From Bacteroidales bacterium (lineage in GTDB: Bacteria; Bacteroidota; Bacteroidia; Bacteroidales; Muribaculaceae), in NCBI GenBank assembly GCA_004555955.1, contig SFJG01000042.1:1-17155 (forward strand): DNA of 17,155 bases, read 5' to 3'. The notes beneath the pieces are model-generated. The model had not been told where the DNA came from and made no database searches. It saw only the letters and a program-made list of their open reading frames with translations. Numbering within the stretch: the stretch's first letter is position 1; every line of letters begins with the position of its first letter. Both the position numbers and the translations under genes were made by a program. Below are positions 7,358 through 14,865 of this stretch, piece after piece.

Positions 7358-8469
7358 TGACTACCCTTTTCGTATACCTGCTTTCGCTATTACAGTTTCT
7401 GACATCATCCGACGATGTCACGTTGGTATTTGCAGGCGACGCCATGCAACACGACCGTCAGATAGCGGCAGCCAAAAAAGGCAACACCTACGACTACAGC
7501 GACTGCTTTAAATACGTGAGCGATTACATTTCCGCCGCTGATTATGCCGTGGTAAATTTCGAATGCACCTTAGGCGGACGCCCCTACAAAGGCTATCCGT
7601 GCTTCAGTGCGCCCGACGAATATGCCACAGCGCTCAAAGATGCCGGATTTGACCTCTTTCTGCACGCCAACAACCACTGTCTGGACCGACGCGACGCCGG
7701 ACTCGGTCGAACGCTTGACATGCTCGACAGTTATGGCATTCCCCACATCGGCACATATCGGAATACGGCGGAACGCGAGCGCTGCAATTCGTTTATTACA
7801 AACGTTAAAGGTCTAAGAATAGGCATACTTAACTACACCTATGGCACCAACGGCATCGAGATTCAGCGAGATGTACGCGTCAACTATATAGACAGGAAAC
7901 AGATTGCCGACGACGTGGCACAACTGCGCGAACAGTCGCCCGACTTGATTTCTGTCTGTATCCATTGGGGCAACGAATACCAGTTGGTCGAGAATGCGAT
8001 TCAACGCGACTTGGCAAACTATCTTGAGGACCTCGGTGTTGACCTCATCATAGGCGGGCATCCGCATGTCATCCAACCGATGGAAATCCGCCACAGCAAG
8101 AAATGGGACAAAGACATACTCGTGGTCTACTCATTGGGCAACTTCATCTCGGCAATGCGCACCGGCGACACTCGCGGCGGGGCTTTGGTGAAGGTTGTCG
8201 TAGAGCGCACGAAATCCAAGCCTCAAATCAAATCGGCAAGTTATAAACTTGTCTATGTACAAACTCCGGTAGATGGTCATAACTATCAACTCATTCCCAC
8301 CGACCGAACCGACTTGCTTCGCGGCGAAAACAAGACACACTTCCAGACGTTTGTCAATTCGGCACGCAAGATTTTCAACAAATATAACAAATCCGTGGCT
8401 GAAGATTCGTCGGTGGTGGTCGTGCGCACGCCGATTCCTCTTGTTCCCGCCAACGACAGTTTGGATTGA
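7357..8469 (+). CDS. CapA family (PGA_cap) metallophosphatase-like protein
   Basis: The 370-residue product belongs to the CapA/PgsA family, whose fold is a calcineurin-like metallophosphoesterase. Some relatives take part in poly-gamma-glutamate capsule synthesis, but for most, including this one, the substrate is unknown. The metal-site motifs occur in order: FAGDAM with Asp28, VNFECTLGG with Asn67 and Glu69, HANNHCLD (103-110), CIHWGNEY (201-208), GGHPHVIQP (233-241) and YSLGNFIS (258-265). The N-terminus MTTLFVYLLSLLQFLTSS looks like a short signal or anchor, so export to the periplasm is likely. The ATG at 7357 overlaps the folD stop as TGATG, which indicates translational coupling. A strong terminator follows 26 bp after the stop. 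No other poly-glutamate genes are nearby, so a capsule role is not supported. Confidence 0.88.
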   Translation: MTTLFVYLLSLLQFLTSSDDVTLVFAGDAMQHDRQIAAAKKGNTYDYSDCFKYVSDYISAADYAVVNFECTLGGRPYKGYPCFSAPDEYATALKDAGFDLFLHANNHCLDRRDAGLGRTLDMLDSYGIPHIGTYRNTAERERCNSFITNVKGLRIGILNYTYGTNGIEIQRDVRVNYIDRKQIADDVAQLREQSPDLISVCIHWGNEYQLVENAIQRDLANYLEDLGVDLIIGGHPHVIQPMEIRHSKKWDKDILVVYSLGNFISAMRTGDTRGGALVKVVVERTKSKPQIKSASYKLVYVQTPVDGHNYQLIPTDRTDLLRGENKTHFQTFVNSARKIFNKYNKSVAEDSSVVVVRTPIPLVPANDSLD

Positions 8470-8495
8470 GTTTTCATATGTTATTTTTAACGCAT

Positions 8496-8529
8496 AAAAA
8501 CGGATACTGCTACTTGTATCCGTTTTTTT
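8496..8529 (+). terminator. Rho-independent terminator after the CapA-like gene
   Basis: AAAAACGGATAC (8496-8507) pairs with GTATCCGTTTTT (8516-8527) around an 8-nt loop, and seven T residues end the structure. It closes the folD-capA transcript before the sigma factor operon. Confidence 0.92.
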
Positions 8530-8590
8530 GATAAATATTTGTCACAAAATCCGACTTGGTTCGTTTTCCCAATAGATAAGAAAAAAACAG

Positions 8591-9109
8591 ATGAGTGAAC
8601 AAGTATTGACAACGGCATTCGTACAATTGCGGACAAGGATTCTGCAATTTGCCACGCGTTTCTTCCCTGCGGAAGACGACGCCGACGATGCTTTACAAGA
8701 TGCCTTTTGTCGACTGTGGGCTCATCGTGACGAGATTAAGACAATCAACGAGGCTGAAGCCCTGGCAAAAACCACCGTACGCAATTTGGCAATCGATTCA
8801 TATCGACGACGCAACGCCATGCCTACCGACGACATAGAAACGGTAGCCGTTGCCGACGACTCGCCGCCTGCTGACGAGCGAGTAGTTGTAGAAGAGCGAT
8901 TCCGCATGGTCGAAAGCATCATTGTCCGTCATCTCACGCCACAACAACAGGCAATCGTAAGGTTACGCGAATTCGAGCAGCAATCGTTCAGCGAGATAGC
9001 CGCACGGCTATCGATGGAAGAACCGGCTGTAAGAGTGCAACTATCACGAGCAAGGAAAAAGATTAGAGAATGTTACTATAAATTACAAAACGATGAAAGC
9101 AAACGTTGA
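8591..9109 (+). CDS. ECF-type RNA polymerase sigma factor
   Basis: This is a 172-residue sigma-70 family protein with only regions 2 and 4. Region 2 covers about residues 6-75, with DDADDALQDAFCRLWAHRDEI for core binding and -10 recognition, and TTVRNLAIDSYRRR. An acidic linker (76-100) follows. Region 4 covers 104-162, with LTPQQQAIVRLREF and the helix-turn-helix SFSEIAARLSMEEPAVRVQLSRARKKI. It would direct RNA polymerase to a small regulon. The next gene overlaps its 3' end by 17 bp, the usual layout for a sigma factor and its anti-sigma partner. No clean housekeeping promoter was found upstream; TTTG at 8538 with a poor -7 half is the best match, so autoregulation is possible. The regulon probably includes its own operon. 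Confidence 0.93.
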   Translation: MSEQVLTTAFVQLRTRILQFATRFFPAEDDADDALQDAFCRLWAHRDEIKTINEAEALAKTTVRNLAIDSYRRRNAMPTDDIETVAVADDSPPADERVVVEERFRMVESIIVRHLTPQQQAIVRLREFEQQSFSEIAARLSMEEPAVRVQLSRARKKIRECYYKLQNDESKR

Positions 9110-9527
9110 CATAAACTATTGGCGCAACTTGGCTGAACGCTATTTCGAAGCCGAGACAACCGATACCGAAGAAACGGCGCTACGGCGATTTTTAGCCACC
9201 GACGCCGCCACAGCCGAATTCGACGACCTAAGAGCCGTAATGGGTTTTGCCGTCGTAGGACGCCGATGCACCGACCGTCGACGCCGCAGACGCAGGGCAA
9301 TCCGTTGGGCAGCTGCAGCCGTGATTGTTGCCGCGGCCGGGACCGTGCCGTTTGCTATAACCGACCGCAACGAAGTGTTTGTTGCCTACGTCGGTGGCGA
9401 AAAAATCACCGACCGCGAGGAAGTGGTCAATCAAATGCATTCAGCCATGGCTCAAGTGCTTACGAGCGACGAATGCTCGTTCGATTCGCAAATGGAAGAT
9501 ATATTCAACACGTTGAACAACAAGTAA
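9093..9527 (+). CDS. Putative single-pass anti-sigma factor-like membrane protein
   Basis: The 144-residue product has a soluble N-terminal part (1-60, with YWRNLAERYFEAETTDTEETALRRFLA). An unusual run of seven arginines (62-68) follows, then one membrane helix (about 69-90, AIRWAAAAVIVAAAGTVPFA), then a short C-terminal part ending DSQMEDIFNTLNNK. The arginine run favours N-terminus in the cytoplasm by the positive-inside rule. The ATG overlaps the ECF sigma gene by 17 bp. Position, topology and the ERYFEAETT-type N-terminus resemble small Bacteroidales proteins that accompany ECF factors, some classed as DUF5056 if I recall correctly. No HxxxCxxC zinc motif is present. Sigma binding is inferred from context only. 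Confidence 0.65.
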   Translation: MKANVDINYWRNLAERYFEAETTDTEETALRRFLATDAATAEFDDLRAVMGFAVVGRRCTDRRRRRRRAIRWAAAAVIVAAAGTVPFAITDRNEVFVAYVGGEKITDREEVVNQMHSAMAQVLTSDECSFDSQMEDIFNTLNNK

Positions 9528-9983
9528 ATGCCACGATATATGAAAAGATGGATTATCTTAGTGTTACACATCGTCTGCTTCTCATTCTGGATGTCGGCGC
9601 AGTCGAATCTAAAGGTCGGACGATTCTTTACCGACGATATGGCGTCACGCAAGAACGTGACGGTCGTTGAGGTAAAAAGCCGCGACTTGAAGGCATATAA
9701 ATTGACCGCTTTCAAAAGCATAACCATCGACAACGACGCCGCATTGGCTCAATCGATTGAAAATTGTGTGAAAGTCGATGCACAGAAAGCGATTGAAAAA
9801 GAAACCGGACTCCGCGGAGGACGACTCTACTACGGATTCTACACGTTTTCGCTGTCGAAAGACAAAAATAGCTACATCTTCTATCGCAACAACCGGCTCG
9901 TGTCGGGCGCCAAGCCAATAACTACCATTGTTTATATGGAAGGAACAGCATCGCTCAAAGAACTGAAAAATCTCTATAAATAA
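9528..9983 (+). CDS. Small secreted protein, DUF6108-like, in the sigma factor operon
   Basis: The protein is 151 residues from the ATG directly following the previous TAA; the ATG at 9540 (MKRWIILV) is an equally good start. The N-terminus to about residue 25 is a signal peptide (IILVLHIVCFSFWMSAQ). The mature part is mixed alpha/beta, with TVVEVKSRDLKAYKLTAFKSI, a helix DAQKAIEKETG and a Tyr/Phe-rich strand pair LYYGFYTFSL...SYIFYR, ending ASLKELKNLYK. It resembles what I recall as the DUF6108 family of Bacteroidales sigma-linked operons, but that assignment is from memory. No catalytic motif is seen. The gene order suggests a periplasmic partner of the beta-barrel that follows 21 bp downstream. 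Confidence 0.6.
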   Translation: MPRYMKRWIILVLHIVCFSFWMSAQSNLKVGRFFTDDMASRKNVTVVEVKSRDLKAYKLTAFKSITIDNDAALAQSIENCVKVDAQKAIEKETGLRGGRLYYGFYTFSLSKDKNSYIFYRNNRLVSGAKPITTIVYMEGTASLKELKNLYK

Positions 9984-10004
9984 TCAATAAACAACGAACA
10001 TAAT

Positions 10005-10904
10005 ATGAAACGTATTCTTCTCACATCTGCCATCGCCGTTGCGTGCCTCACCGCTGTTCATGCCAACGAGAACGATTCGACAATCGTAGTCGGAACAAAT
10101 CCGGTGAAAGTAATAACACAACCCGACTCAGTGACTATTTGCGATGCCGACGGACATTTCGCAATCAATGTCTTCGGCGGCAACAACAACCCGAACTATC
10201 GTTACACATACGAACGCACAGACGCCGACTCTTGTTCGGAAACCATCTCGGAATCGGAGTGGTCGTTCCGCGTGCCTTTTGTCGACAAAGCGAAACACGA
10301 AAATCGTCACTCGATGTTTACTTTCGAATTTGGCGGTATCGGCATCGGTTTCGACGATGCACGCGACGCACCGCAGCAACTCAACGTCAATATGGCAAAT
10401 TCCGCCGAACTGTTTATCGACCACGTTGCCGGTGTTCGCTACCGCCCGTGGCGCGACAATTTCTCCATTCTTGTCGGCGTGGGTTTAGGATGGCGTAACT
10501 ACCGCATGACCGGACACAATCGTTTCGTCAAAGACGGAGCAAATCTCAAGATTGACGATTATCCGGAAGGGGCAGAGCCTAAATTCTCGCGAATCAAACT
10601 CTTTAACTTATCCATACCCATTATGCTCAATGAAGACTTTGGAAAGCACTTCAGCATAAGCGCCGGCGCCGTTATCAACTTCAATACCCACGCAAGTATG
10701 AAGACCAAGTACTATCAAGAAGGGCTACTCGTAACCGACAAAACCGACAACATTCATCCGAAGAAAATGACAGTTGACTTTATGGGCGTCATATCCTTCC
10801 ACAACGTAGGAATCTACGCAAAATATTCGCCGATGAAAGTTCTTGACACGGCATTTGGACCGTCGTTCAAGCATTGCTCAGTAGGAGCAATTTTCCTATA
10901 CTAA
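10005..10904 (+). CDS. Outer-membrane beta-barrel protein
   Basis: The product is 299 residues with a signal peptide (MKRILLTSAIAVACLTAVHA, cut before NEN). After a polar segment it shows alternating amphipathic strands typical of an 8-10-strand outer-membrane barrel, such as HSMFTFEFGGIGIGFDD, FSILVGVGLGWRNYRM, LFNLSIPIMLNEDFG, FSISAGAVINF and VGIYAKYSPM. It ends in the aromatic C-terminal strand CSVGAIFLY expected for BAM recognition. PorT/OmpA-type barrels of this size are common in Bacteroidota. It is the last gene of the ECF sigma operon and is followed by a terminator, so its amount is probably set by that sigma factor. Whether it is a channel, an adhesin or a sensor is unknown. Confidence 0.75.
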   Translation: MKRILLTSAIAVACLTAVHANENDSTIVVGTNPVKVITQPDSVTICDADGHFAINVFGGNNNPNYRYTYERTDADSCSETISESEWSFRVPFVDKAKHENRHSMFTFEFGGIGIGFDDARDAPQQLNVNMANSAELFIDHVAGVRYRPWRDNFSILVGVGLGWRNYRMTGHNRFVKDGANLKIDDYPEGAEPKFSRIKLFNLSIPIMLNEDFGKHFSISAGAVINFNTHASMKTKYYQEGLLVTDKTDNIHPKKMTVDFMGVISFHNVGIYAKYSPMKVLDTAFGPSFKHCSVGAIFLY

Positions 10905-10921
10905 ACTGATACGAAACCGAC

Positions 10922-10966
10922 AAACCGACAAAAACCGAGCATACCGCTTTGATTTTTGTCGGTTTT
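10922..10966 (+). terminator. Terminator after the beta-barrel gene
   Basis: AAACCGACAAAAA (10922-10934) pairs perfectly with TTTTTGTCGGTTT (10953-10965), a 13-bp stem with an 18-nt loop followed by one further T. It ends the sigma factor operon. The A-rich left arm would also give a T-run on the minus strand. Confidence 0.85.
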
Positions 10967-10978
10967 GCTTTATATTTG
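10948..10978 (+). promoter_or_regulatory. Bacteroidota-type promoter of the tsaC operon
   Basis: TTTG (10948-10951), exactly 19 bp, then TATATTTG (10971-10978) is a full match to TTTG-N19-TAnnTTTG. Transcription would begin near 10984, about 40 nt before the tsaC ATG. This also rules out translation starts upstream of that point. The -33 box lies in the loop of the preceding terminator. Confidence 0.85.
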
Positions 10979-11024
10979 TAGTTTGAAAAGCGAGCGAATA
11001 CCGGAATGCGCTCCAAAAGTGAAT

Positions 11025-11588
11025 ATGGAAGACGATTTAAAAGAAGCAATTAATATATTGAAATCGGGCGGAGTGATACTCTACCCCACCGACACCATCT
11101 GGGGCATCGGCTGCGATGCCACTAACGAAGCCGCCGTAGCCAAAGTATATGCCATCAAGCAGCGCGCCGAGTCGAAAGCAATGCTCGTGTTGCTCGACGA
11201 CGCAAGTCGCTTGGAGCGATACGTCGACGATGTTCCCGAAGTGGCATACAACCTTATCGAGGTAGCCGACAAGCCGTTGACGATAATCTACGACAGCGGG
11301 CGCAACCTGGCGCACAACCTCTTAGCCGACGACGGCAGCATAGGTATCCGCATCACTCACGAAGCATTCTCCGCGCGTCTCTGCCGAGGGCTGCGTCGCC
11401 CGATAGTGTCGACGTCGGCAAACATCAGCGGGCAACCGTCGCCGGCAACGTTCGACCAAATCAGCGACGAAATAAAAAATGCCGTTGACTATGTCGTAAA
11501 ATATCGACAAGACGACCTTACCCCGAGTATGCCATCGAGCGTGATAAAACTCGGTAACGACAGCACTATAAAAATCCTCAGAAGCTAA
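11025..11588 (+). CDS. tsaC: L-threonylcarbamoyladenylate synthase
   Basis: TsaC (Sua5/YrdC family) joins threonine, bicarbonate and ATP into threonylcarbamoyl-AMP, which TsaBDE then uses to make t6A37 in ANN-decoding tRNAs. The 187 residues form a single YrdC domain, like TsaC rather than the longer Sua5. Diagnostic motifs are GGVILYPTDTIWGIGCDA (15-32), IKQRAESKAM (44-53), IGIRIT (106-111) and STSANISGQPSP (129-140). The reading frame is open further upstream, but the promoter overlaps that part, so the ATG at 11025 is chosen; this places LKEAINILKSGG at the N-terminus as usual. It leads a four-gene operon with short gaps. Confidence 0.93.
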   Translation: MEDDLKEAINILKSGGVILYPTDTIWGIGCDATNEAAVAKVYAIKQRAESKAMLVLLDDASRLERYVDDVPEVAYNLIEVADKPLTIIYDSGRNLAHNLLADDGSIGIRITHEAFSARLCRGLRRPIVSTSANISGQPSPATFDQISDEIKNAVDYVVKYRQDDLTPSMPSSVIKLGNDSTIKILRS

Positions 11589-11609
11589 CATTCTTAATCG
11601 GCAATAGAA

Positions 11610-13040
11610 GTGATAGGCGAAAAACGACAACGGATAGCATACATCGTCGGCGACTACTTGGCAGCCAACGTGGCATGGATTGTGTATTCGGCTTTGCGAT
11701 TCGATATGATTCAAGGTAGCGCCGGTGTGGCTGAAATCGACGACCTCTACGGATTCTTGACTTCCGGAGGAACTCGATTGGGCATACTTTTCTTCCCGAT
11801 AATGATGGTAGTCATAGCTTATCTTTCGGGCTACTACAATCAGGTGTTTTTCAAATCGCGACTGCAAGAACTGAGCACGACGGCGATGTCGACGTTTATC
11901 GCCGCAATCATTATGTTTTTCTCCGTGCTTATCAACGACGCATTCCCCGAACGGCTCATCAACTACGAGTTGGTGCTCTCGATGTGGGCATGCATCTTTG
12001 CCGCACTCTACATAACTCGGTTCTTCATCACCGGGCGAGTCGTTGCAAAAATCGAATCGGGCAAACTTAAATTCCGAACATTAATAATCGGCAACAACGC
12101 AAAAACCGCTGAGTTTATTCGCCAAAACAACCGCAAATACAAAGCTTCGGGCTATCACATAGAAGCGATTATACGCTTTGGCGACGAAAAAGCAGGAAGC
12201 GTTGTCGACGGCATTTCGGTGTTTCCGTTCTCGCAAATCGACAGGGTCTGCGAAATGCTCAGCATCGACACGATTATCATTACGGTCAACGAAATCGATA
12301 AAGAGCAGTTGTTTAATCTTATAAACAATCTGTTTAAGTACAACGTTCCCATAAAGATAGCGCCGGAATTGTGCGACATACTGACAACAAAAGTACGTCA
12401 CGACAACATCCTCACCGAGCCGCTTATCGACATTGCGCAAAACGATATGCCCGACTCGCAGAAAAGCATCAAGCGAGCAATCGACATCGTTGCATCGGCT
12501 TTCGCACTCACACTGTTGCTTCCCGTATTTCTGATAATTTCCATACTGATAAAGAGAGATTCCAAAGGGCCGGTAATCTACAAGCAAGAGCGCATCGGGC
12601 GCCACGGAAAGCCTTTCTACATCTACAAATTTCGCACGATGCGCAACGACGCCGAAAAAGGCAACGTGCCGCAACTGTCGTCGACCGACGACCCGCGCGT
12701 GACTCGCATCGGCAAGTTCTTGCGTAAGTATCGGCTCGACGAAACGCCTCAGTTTTGGAACGTCGTCAAAGGCGATATGTCGCTTGTCGGCCCACGCCCG
12801 GAACGTCGCTACTTCGTCGACAAAATCATTGAACGTGCCCCCTACTTCACGCTCATCTATCAGGTTCGCCCGGGCATTACGTCGCTCGGCATGGTTAAGT
12901 TCGGCTATGCAACCAACATCGACGAAATGATAACCCGTACGAAATACGACATTATCTATATCGAAAATATGTCGCTGCTTATCGACATAAAAATTATTAT
13001 ATACACAATAAAAACGGTATTTACAGGAAAAGGATTGTAA
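11610..13040 (+). CDS. Polyprenyl-phosphate sugar-1-phosphate transferase, WbaP/ExoY type
   Basis: This 476-residue inner-membrane enzyme would transfer a sugar-1-phosphate from a nucleotide sugar to undecaprenyl phosphate, the first step of capsule, exopolysaccharide or O-antigen repeat synthesis. Four N-terminal helices (about 10-30, 56-75, 92-110, 120-140) precede a CoA-binding-like Rossmann domain (about 155-260, FRTLIIGNNAKTAEFI). Next come a membrane re-entrant helix (289-314) and the catalytic domain. That domain shows QERIGRHGKPFYIYKFRTM (326-344), LRKYRLDETPQFWNV (371-385) with the catalytic Asp377-Glu378 pair, and GDMSLVGPRPER (388-399). The start is a GTG 21 bp after tsaC; no ATG lies upstream in frame. 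No other glycan genes are in the window, so the sugar cannot be assigned. An initiating role is inferred from the family. Confidence 0.93.
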   Translation: MIGEKRQRIAYIVGDYLAANVAWIVYSALRFDMIQGSAGVAEIDDLYGFLTSGGTRLGILFFPIMMVVIAYLSGYYNQVFFKSRLQELSTTAMSTFIAAIIMFFSVLINDAFPERLINYELVLSMWACIFAALYITRFFITGRVVAKIESGKLKFRTLIIGNNAKTAEFIRQNNRKYKASGYHIEAIIRFGDEKAGSVVDGISVFPFSQIDRVCEMLSIDTIIITVNEIDKEQLFNLINNLFKYNVPIKIAPELCDILTTKVRHDNILTEPLIDIAQNDMPDSQKSIKRAIDIVASAFALTLLLPVFLIISILIKRDSKGPVIYKQERIGRHGKPFYIYKFRTMRNDAEKGNVPQLSSTDDPRVTRIGKFLRKYRLDETPQFWNVVKGDMSLVGPRPERRYFVDKIIERAPYFTLIYQVRPGITSLGMVKFGYATNIDEMITRTKYDIIYIENMSLLIDIKIIIYTIKTVFTGKGL

Positions 13041-13045
13041 GACAT

Positions 13046-14851
13046 ATGATAACAACAGCGCAAAACACCAAAGCAAATCGGCTGTTGATGCGGATTCTCA
13101 CTTGGCGAGAAGACCACATCAGCGAGCGCTCGTTTTTGCTGATTTTGGCTTTTGTTGTTGGCGTATTGTCGGGTTTTGCAGCTTTGTTGCTGAAATTTCT
13201 AATCTCAATAATCGCATCAACGCTGAGTGAACATATCAACATTACGGGAGCCAACTACCTCTATTTGCTCTACCCGGTTTTAGGCATTCTCATTGTTGGC
13301 ATCTACGTTCGTTATGTTGTTAAAGACAATATCTCACACGGTGTAACCCGAGTGCTATATGCCATTTCGCAAAACAAAAGTCGACTGAAACTACACAACA
13401 CCTACACTTCGGTCGTTGCCAGTTCGATAACGATAGGCTTCGGCGGGTCGGTCGGAGCCGAGGGTCCGATAGTCAACACAGGTGCCGCAATAGGGTCGAA
13501 CCTGGGTAGCCTGTTCCGCATGTCGCCGCAGATACTTATGATGCTCGTCGGCAGCGGCGCGGCAGCCGGCGTGGCAGGCATCTTCAAAGCACCGATAGCG
13601 GGTATGCTATTTGCCATTGAGGTGCTGATGATTGATTTGACAACCGTATCGGTAATGCCGCTGCTCATTTCGTCGATTACGGCGGCTACGGTTTCATACA
13701 TCTTCACCGGCTATAGCCCCGAATTCGTTTTCGACCAAAGCGAAGCCTTCCTCACCAACCGCATCCCCTACACTATCGTACTCGGCATCGTCTGCGGATT
13801 TACTTCGCTCTACTTTACGAAAGTAATCGGCAAGATGGAAAGCTTGTTTTCGAAGATTCACAATCCGTGGTATAAATTCGCCTTTGGCGGCGTGATTCTC
13901 AGCGGATTGATTTTCTGCTTTCCGCCGCTCTACGGCGAAGGCTACGAAGCAATTACCGACTTGCTTACCGGCGACCCGTCAACGCTTTTCGACGGTAGTG
14001 TGTTCTACAGCCTGCGCGACAACGTTTGGTTCGTGCTTCTGTTTTTGCTGATGATTATCCTCACCAAGGTTTTTGCCACAAGCGCAACCAACGGCGGTGG
14101 AGGTGTCGGCGGTACGTTTGCGCCGTCGCTCTACGTCGGCTGTATGACCGGTTTTTTCTTCGCCTATCTGATAAACACCCTCGGACTCTTCCCCGGCGAC
14201 GGACTGTCGTGCAAAAACTTCGCGCTAATGGGAATGGCGGGCGTCATGTCGGGCGTTATGCATGCCCCGCTGATGGGCATCTTCCTCACTGCCGAAATGA
14301 CCGGCGGATATCAACTGTTTTTGCCACTGCTGATTGTGTCGACTATCTCCTACTGCACGGTGCGCCTGTTCGTGCGCTACAGCATCTACACAATGCGTCT
14401 TGCCAAACGTGGCGAATTGCTAACACACCACAAAGACAAAGCAGTGCTTACGTTGCTTAAAATGGATAGCGTTATCGAGAAAGACTTTGCCGTGGTCCAT
14501 CCCGAGATGAGCCTGCGCGAAATGGTACACGTCATATCGCAATCTGACCGCAACCTATTCCCCGTTACCGACGACGAAGGCAACCTGCTCGGAATTGTGT
14601 TGCTCAACGACATTCGTAACATCATGTTCCGTCCGTCGCTCTACGACCGCATGTTCGTTCGCAAATTTATGTGTATGCCGCCCGCAAAACTCGAAATATC
14701 GGAAAATATGGAGCAAGTGATGCGTACGTTCGACAAAACTAATGCGTGGAACTTGCCCGTAGTCGACCACGGAAAATATATCGGCTTCGTGTCGAAATCT
14801 AAAATTTTTAACTCATATCGGCGTGTGCTCCGTCACTACTCCGACGACTAA
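13046..14851 (+). CDS. ClC-family chloride channel/transporter with CBS domains
   Basis: The 601-residue protein has a ClC membrane core (about 28-445) and two cytoplasmic CBS repeats (about 470-590, e.g. LFPVTDDEGNLLGIVLLNDI and NLPVVDHGKYIGFVSKSKI). GFGGSVGAEGPIVNTGAAIGS carries the gating glutamate Glu139. GGGGVGGTFAPSLYVG matches the GxFxP anion-pathway motif. The position equivalent to GSGIP reads ISHGVT (96-101) and is divergent. In the segment APIAGMLFAIEV (182-193) the position equivalent to the proton glutamate E203 of E. coli ClC is Val193, as in animal ClC channels. It therefore may conduct passively or couple protons differently; that needs assay. CBS domains usually bind adenine nucleotides and regulate gating. 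It begins 5 bp after the sugar transferase stop and ends 14 bp before fmt. Confidence 0.93.
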   Translation: MITTAQNTKANRLLMRILTWREDHISERSFLLILAFVVGVLSGFAALLLKFLISIIASTLSEHINITGANYLYLLYPVLGILIVGIYVRYVVKDNISHGVTRVLYAISQNKSRLKLHNTYTSVVASSITIGFGGSVGAEGPIVNTGAAIGSNLGSLFRMSPQILMMLVGSGAAAGVAGIFKAPIAGMLFAIEVLMIDLTTVSVMPLLISSITAATVSYIFTGYSPEFVFDQSEAFLTNRIPYTIVLGIVCGFTSLYFTKVIGKMESLFSKIHNPWYKFAFGGVILSGLIFCFPPLYGEGYEAITDLLTGDPSTLFDGSVFYSLRDNVWFVLLFLLMIILTKVFATSATNGGGGVGGTFAPSLYVGCMTGFFFAYLINTLGLFPGDGLSCKNFALMGMAGVMSGVMHAPLMGIFLTAEMTGGYQLFLPLLIVSTISYCTVRLFVRYSIYTMRLAKRGELLTHHKDKAVLTLLKMDSVIEKDFAVVHPEMSLREMVHVISQSDRNLFPVTDDEGNLLGIVLLNDIRNIMFRPSLYDRMFVRKFMCMPPAKLEISENMEQVMRTFDKTNAWNLPVVDHGKYIGFVSKSKIFNSYRRVLRHYSDD

Positions 14852-14865
14852 ACTTACACTAATCA

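Noticed and set aside
10956..11024. Upstream extension of the tsaC reading frame
   Set aside because: The extension overlaps the terminator arm and the promoter, and would precede the predicted transcription start; the ATG at 11025 matches family N-termini.
11322..11867. Minus-strand open frame of 181 codons opposite tsaC and the sugar transferase start
   Set aside because: It spans two real genes on the other strand and has no recognisable domain or upstream promoter.
12081..13076. Minus-strand open frame of 331 codons opposite the sugar transferase
   Set aside because: Antisense shadow of a gene with clear catalytic motifs; low stop frequency results from codon composition.
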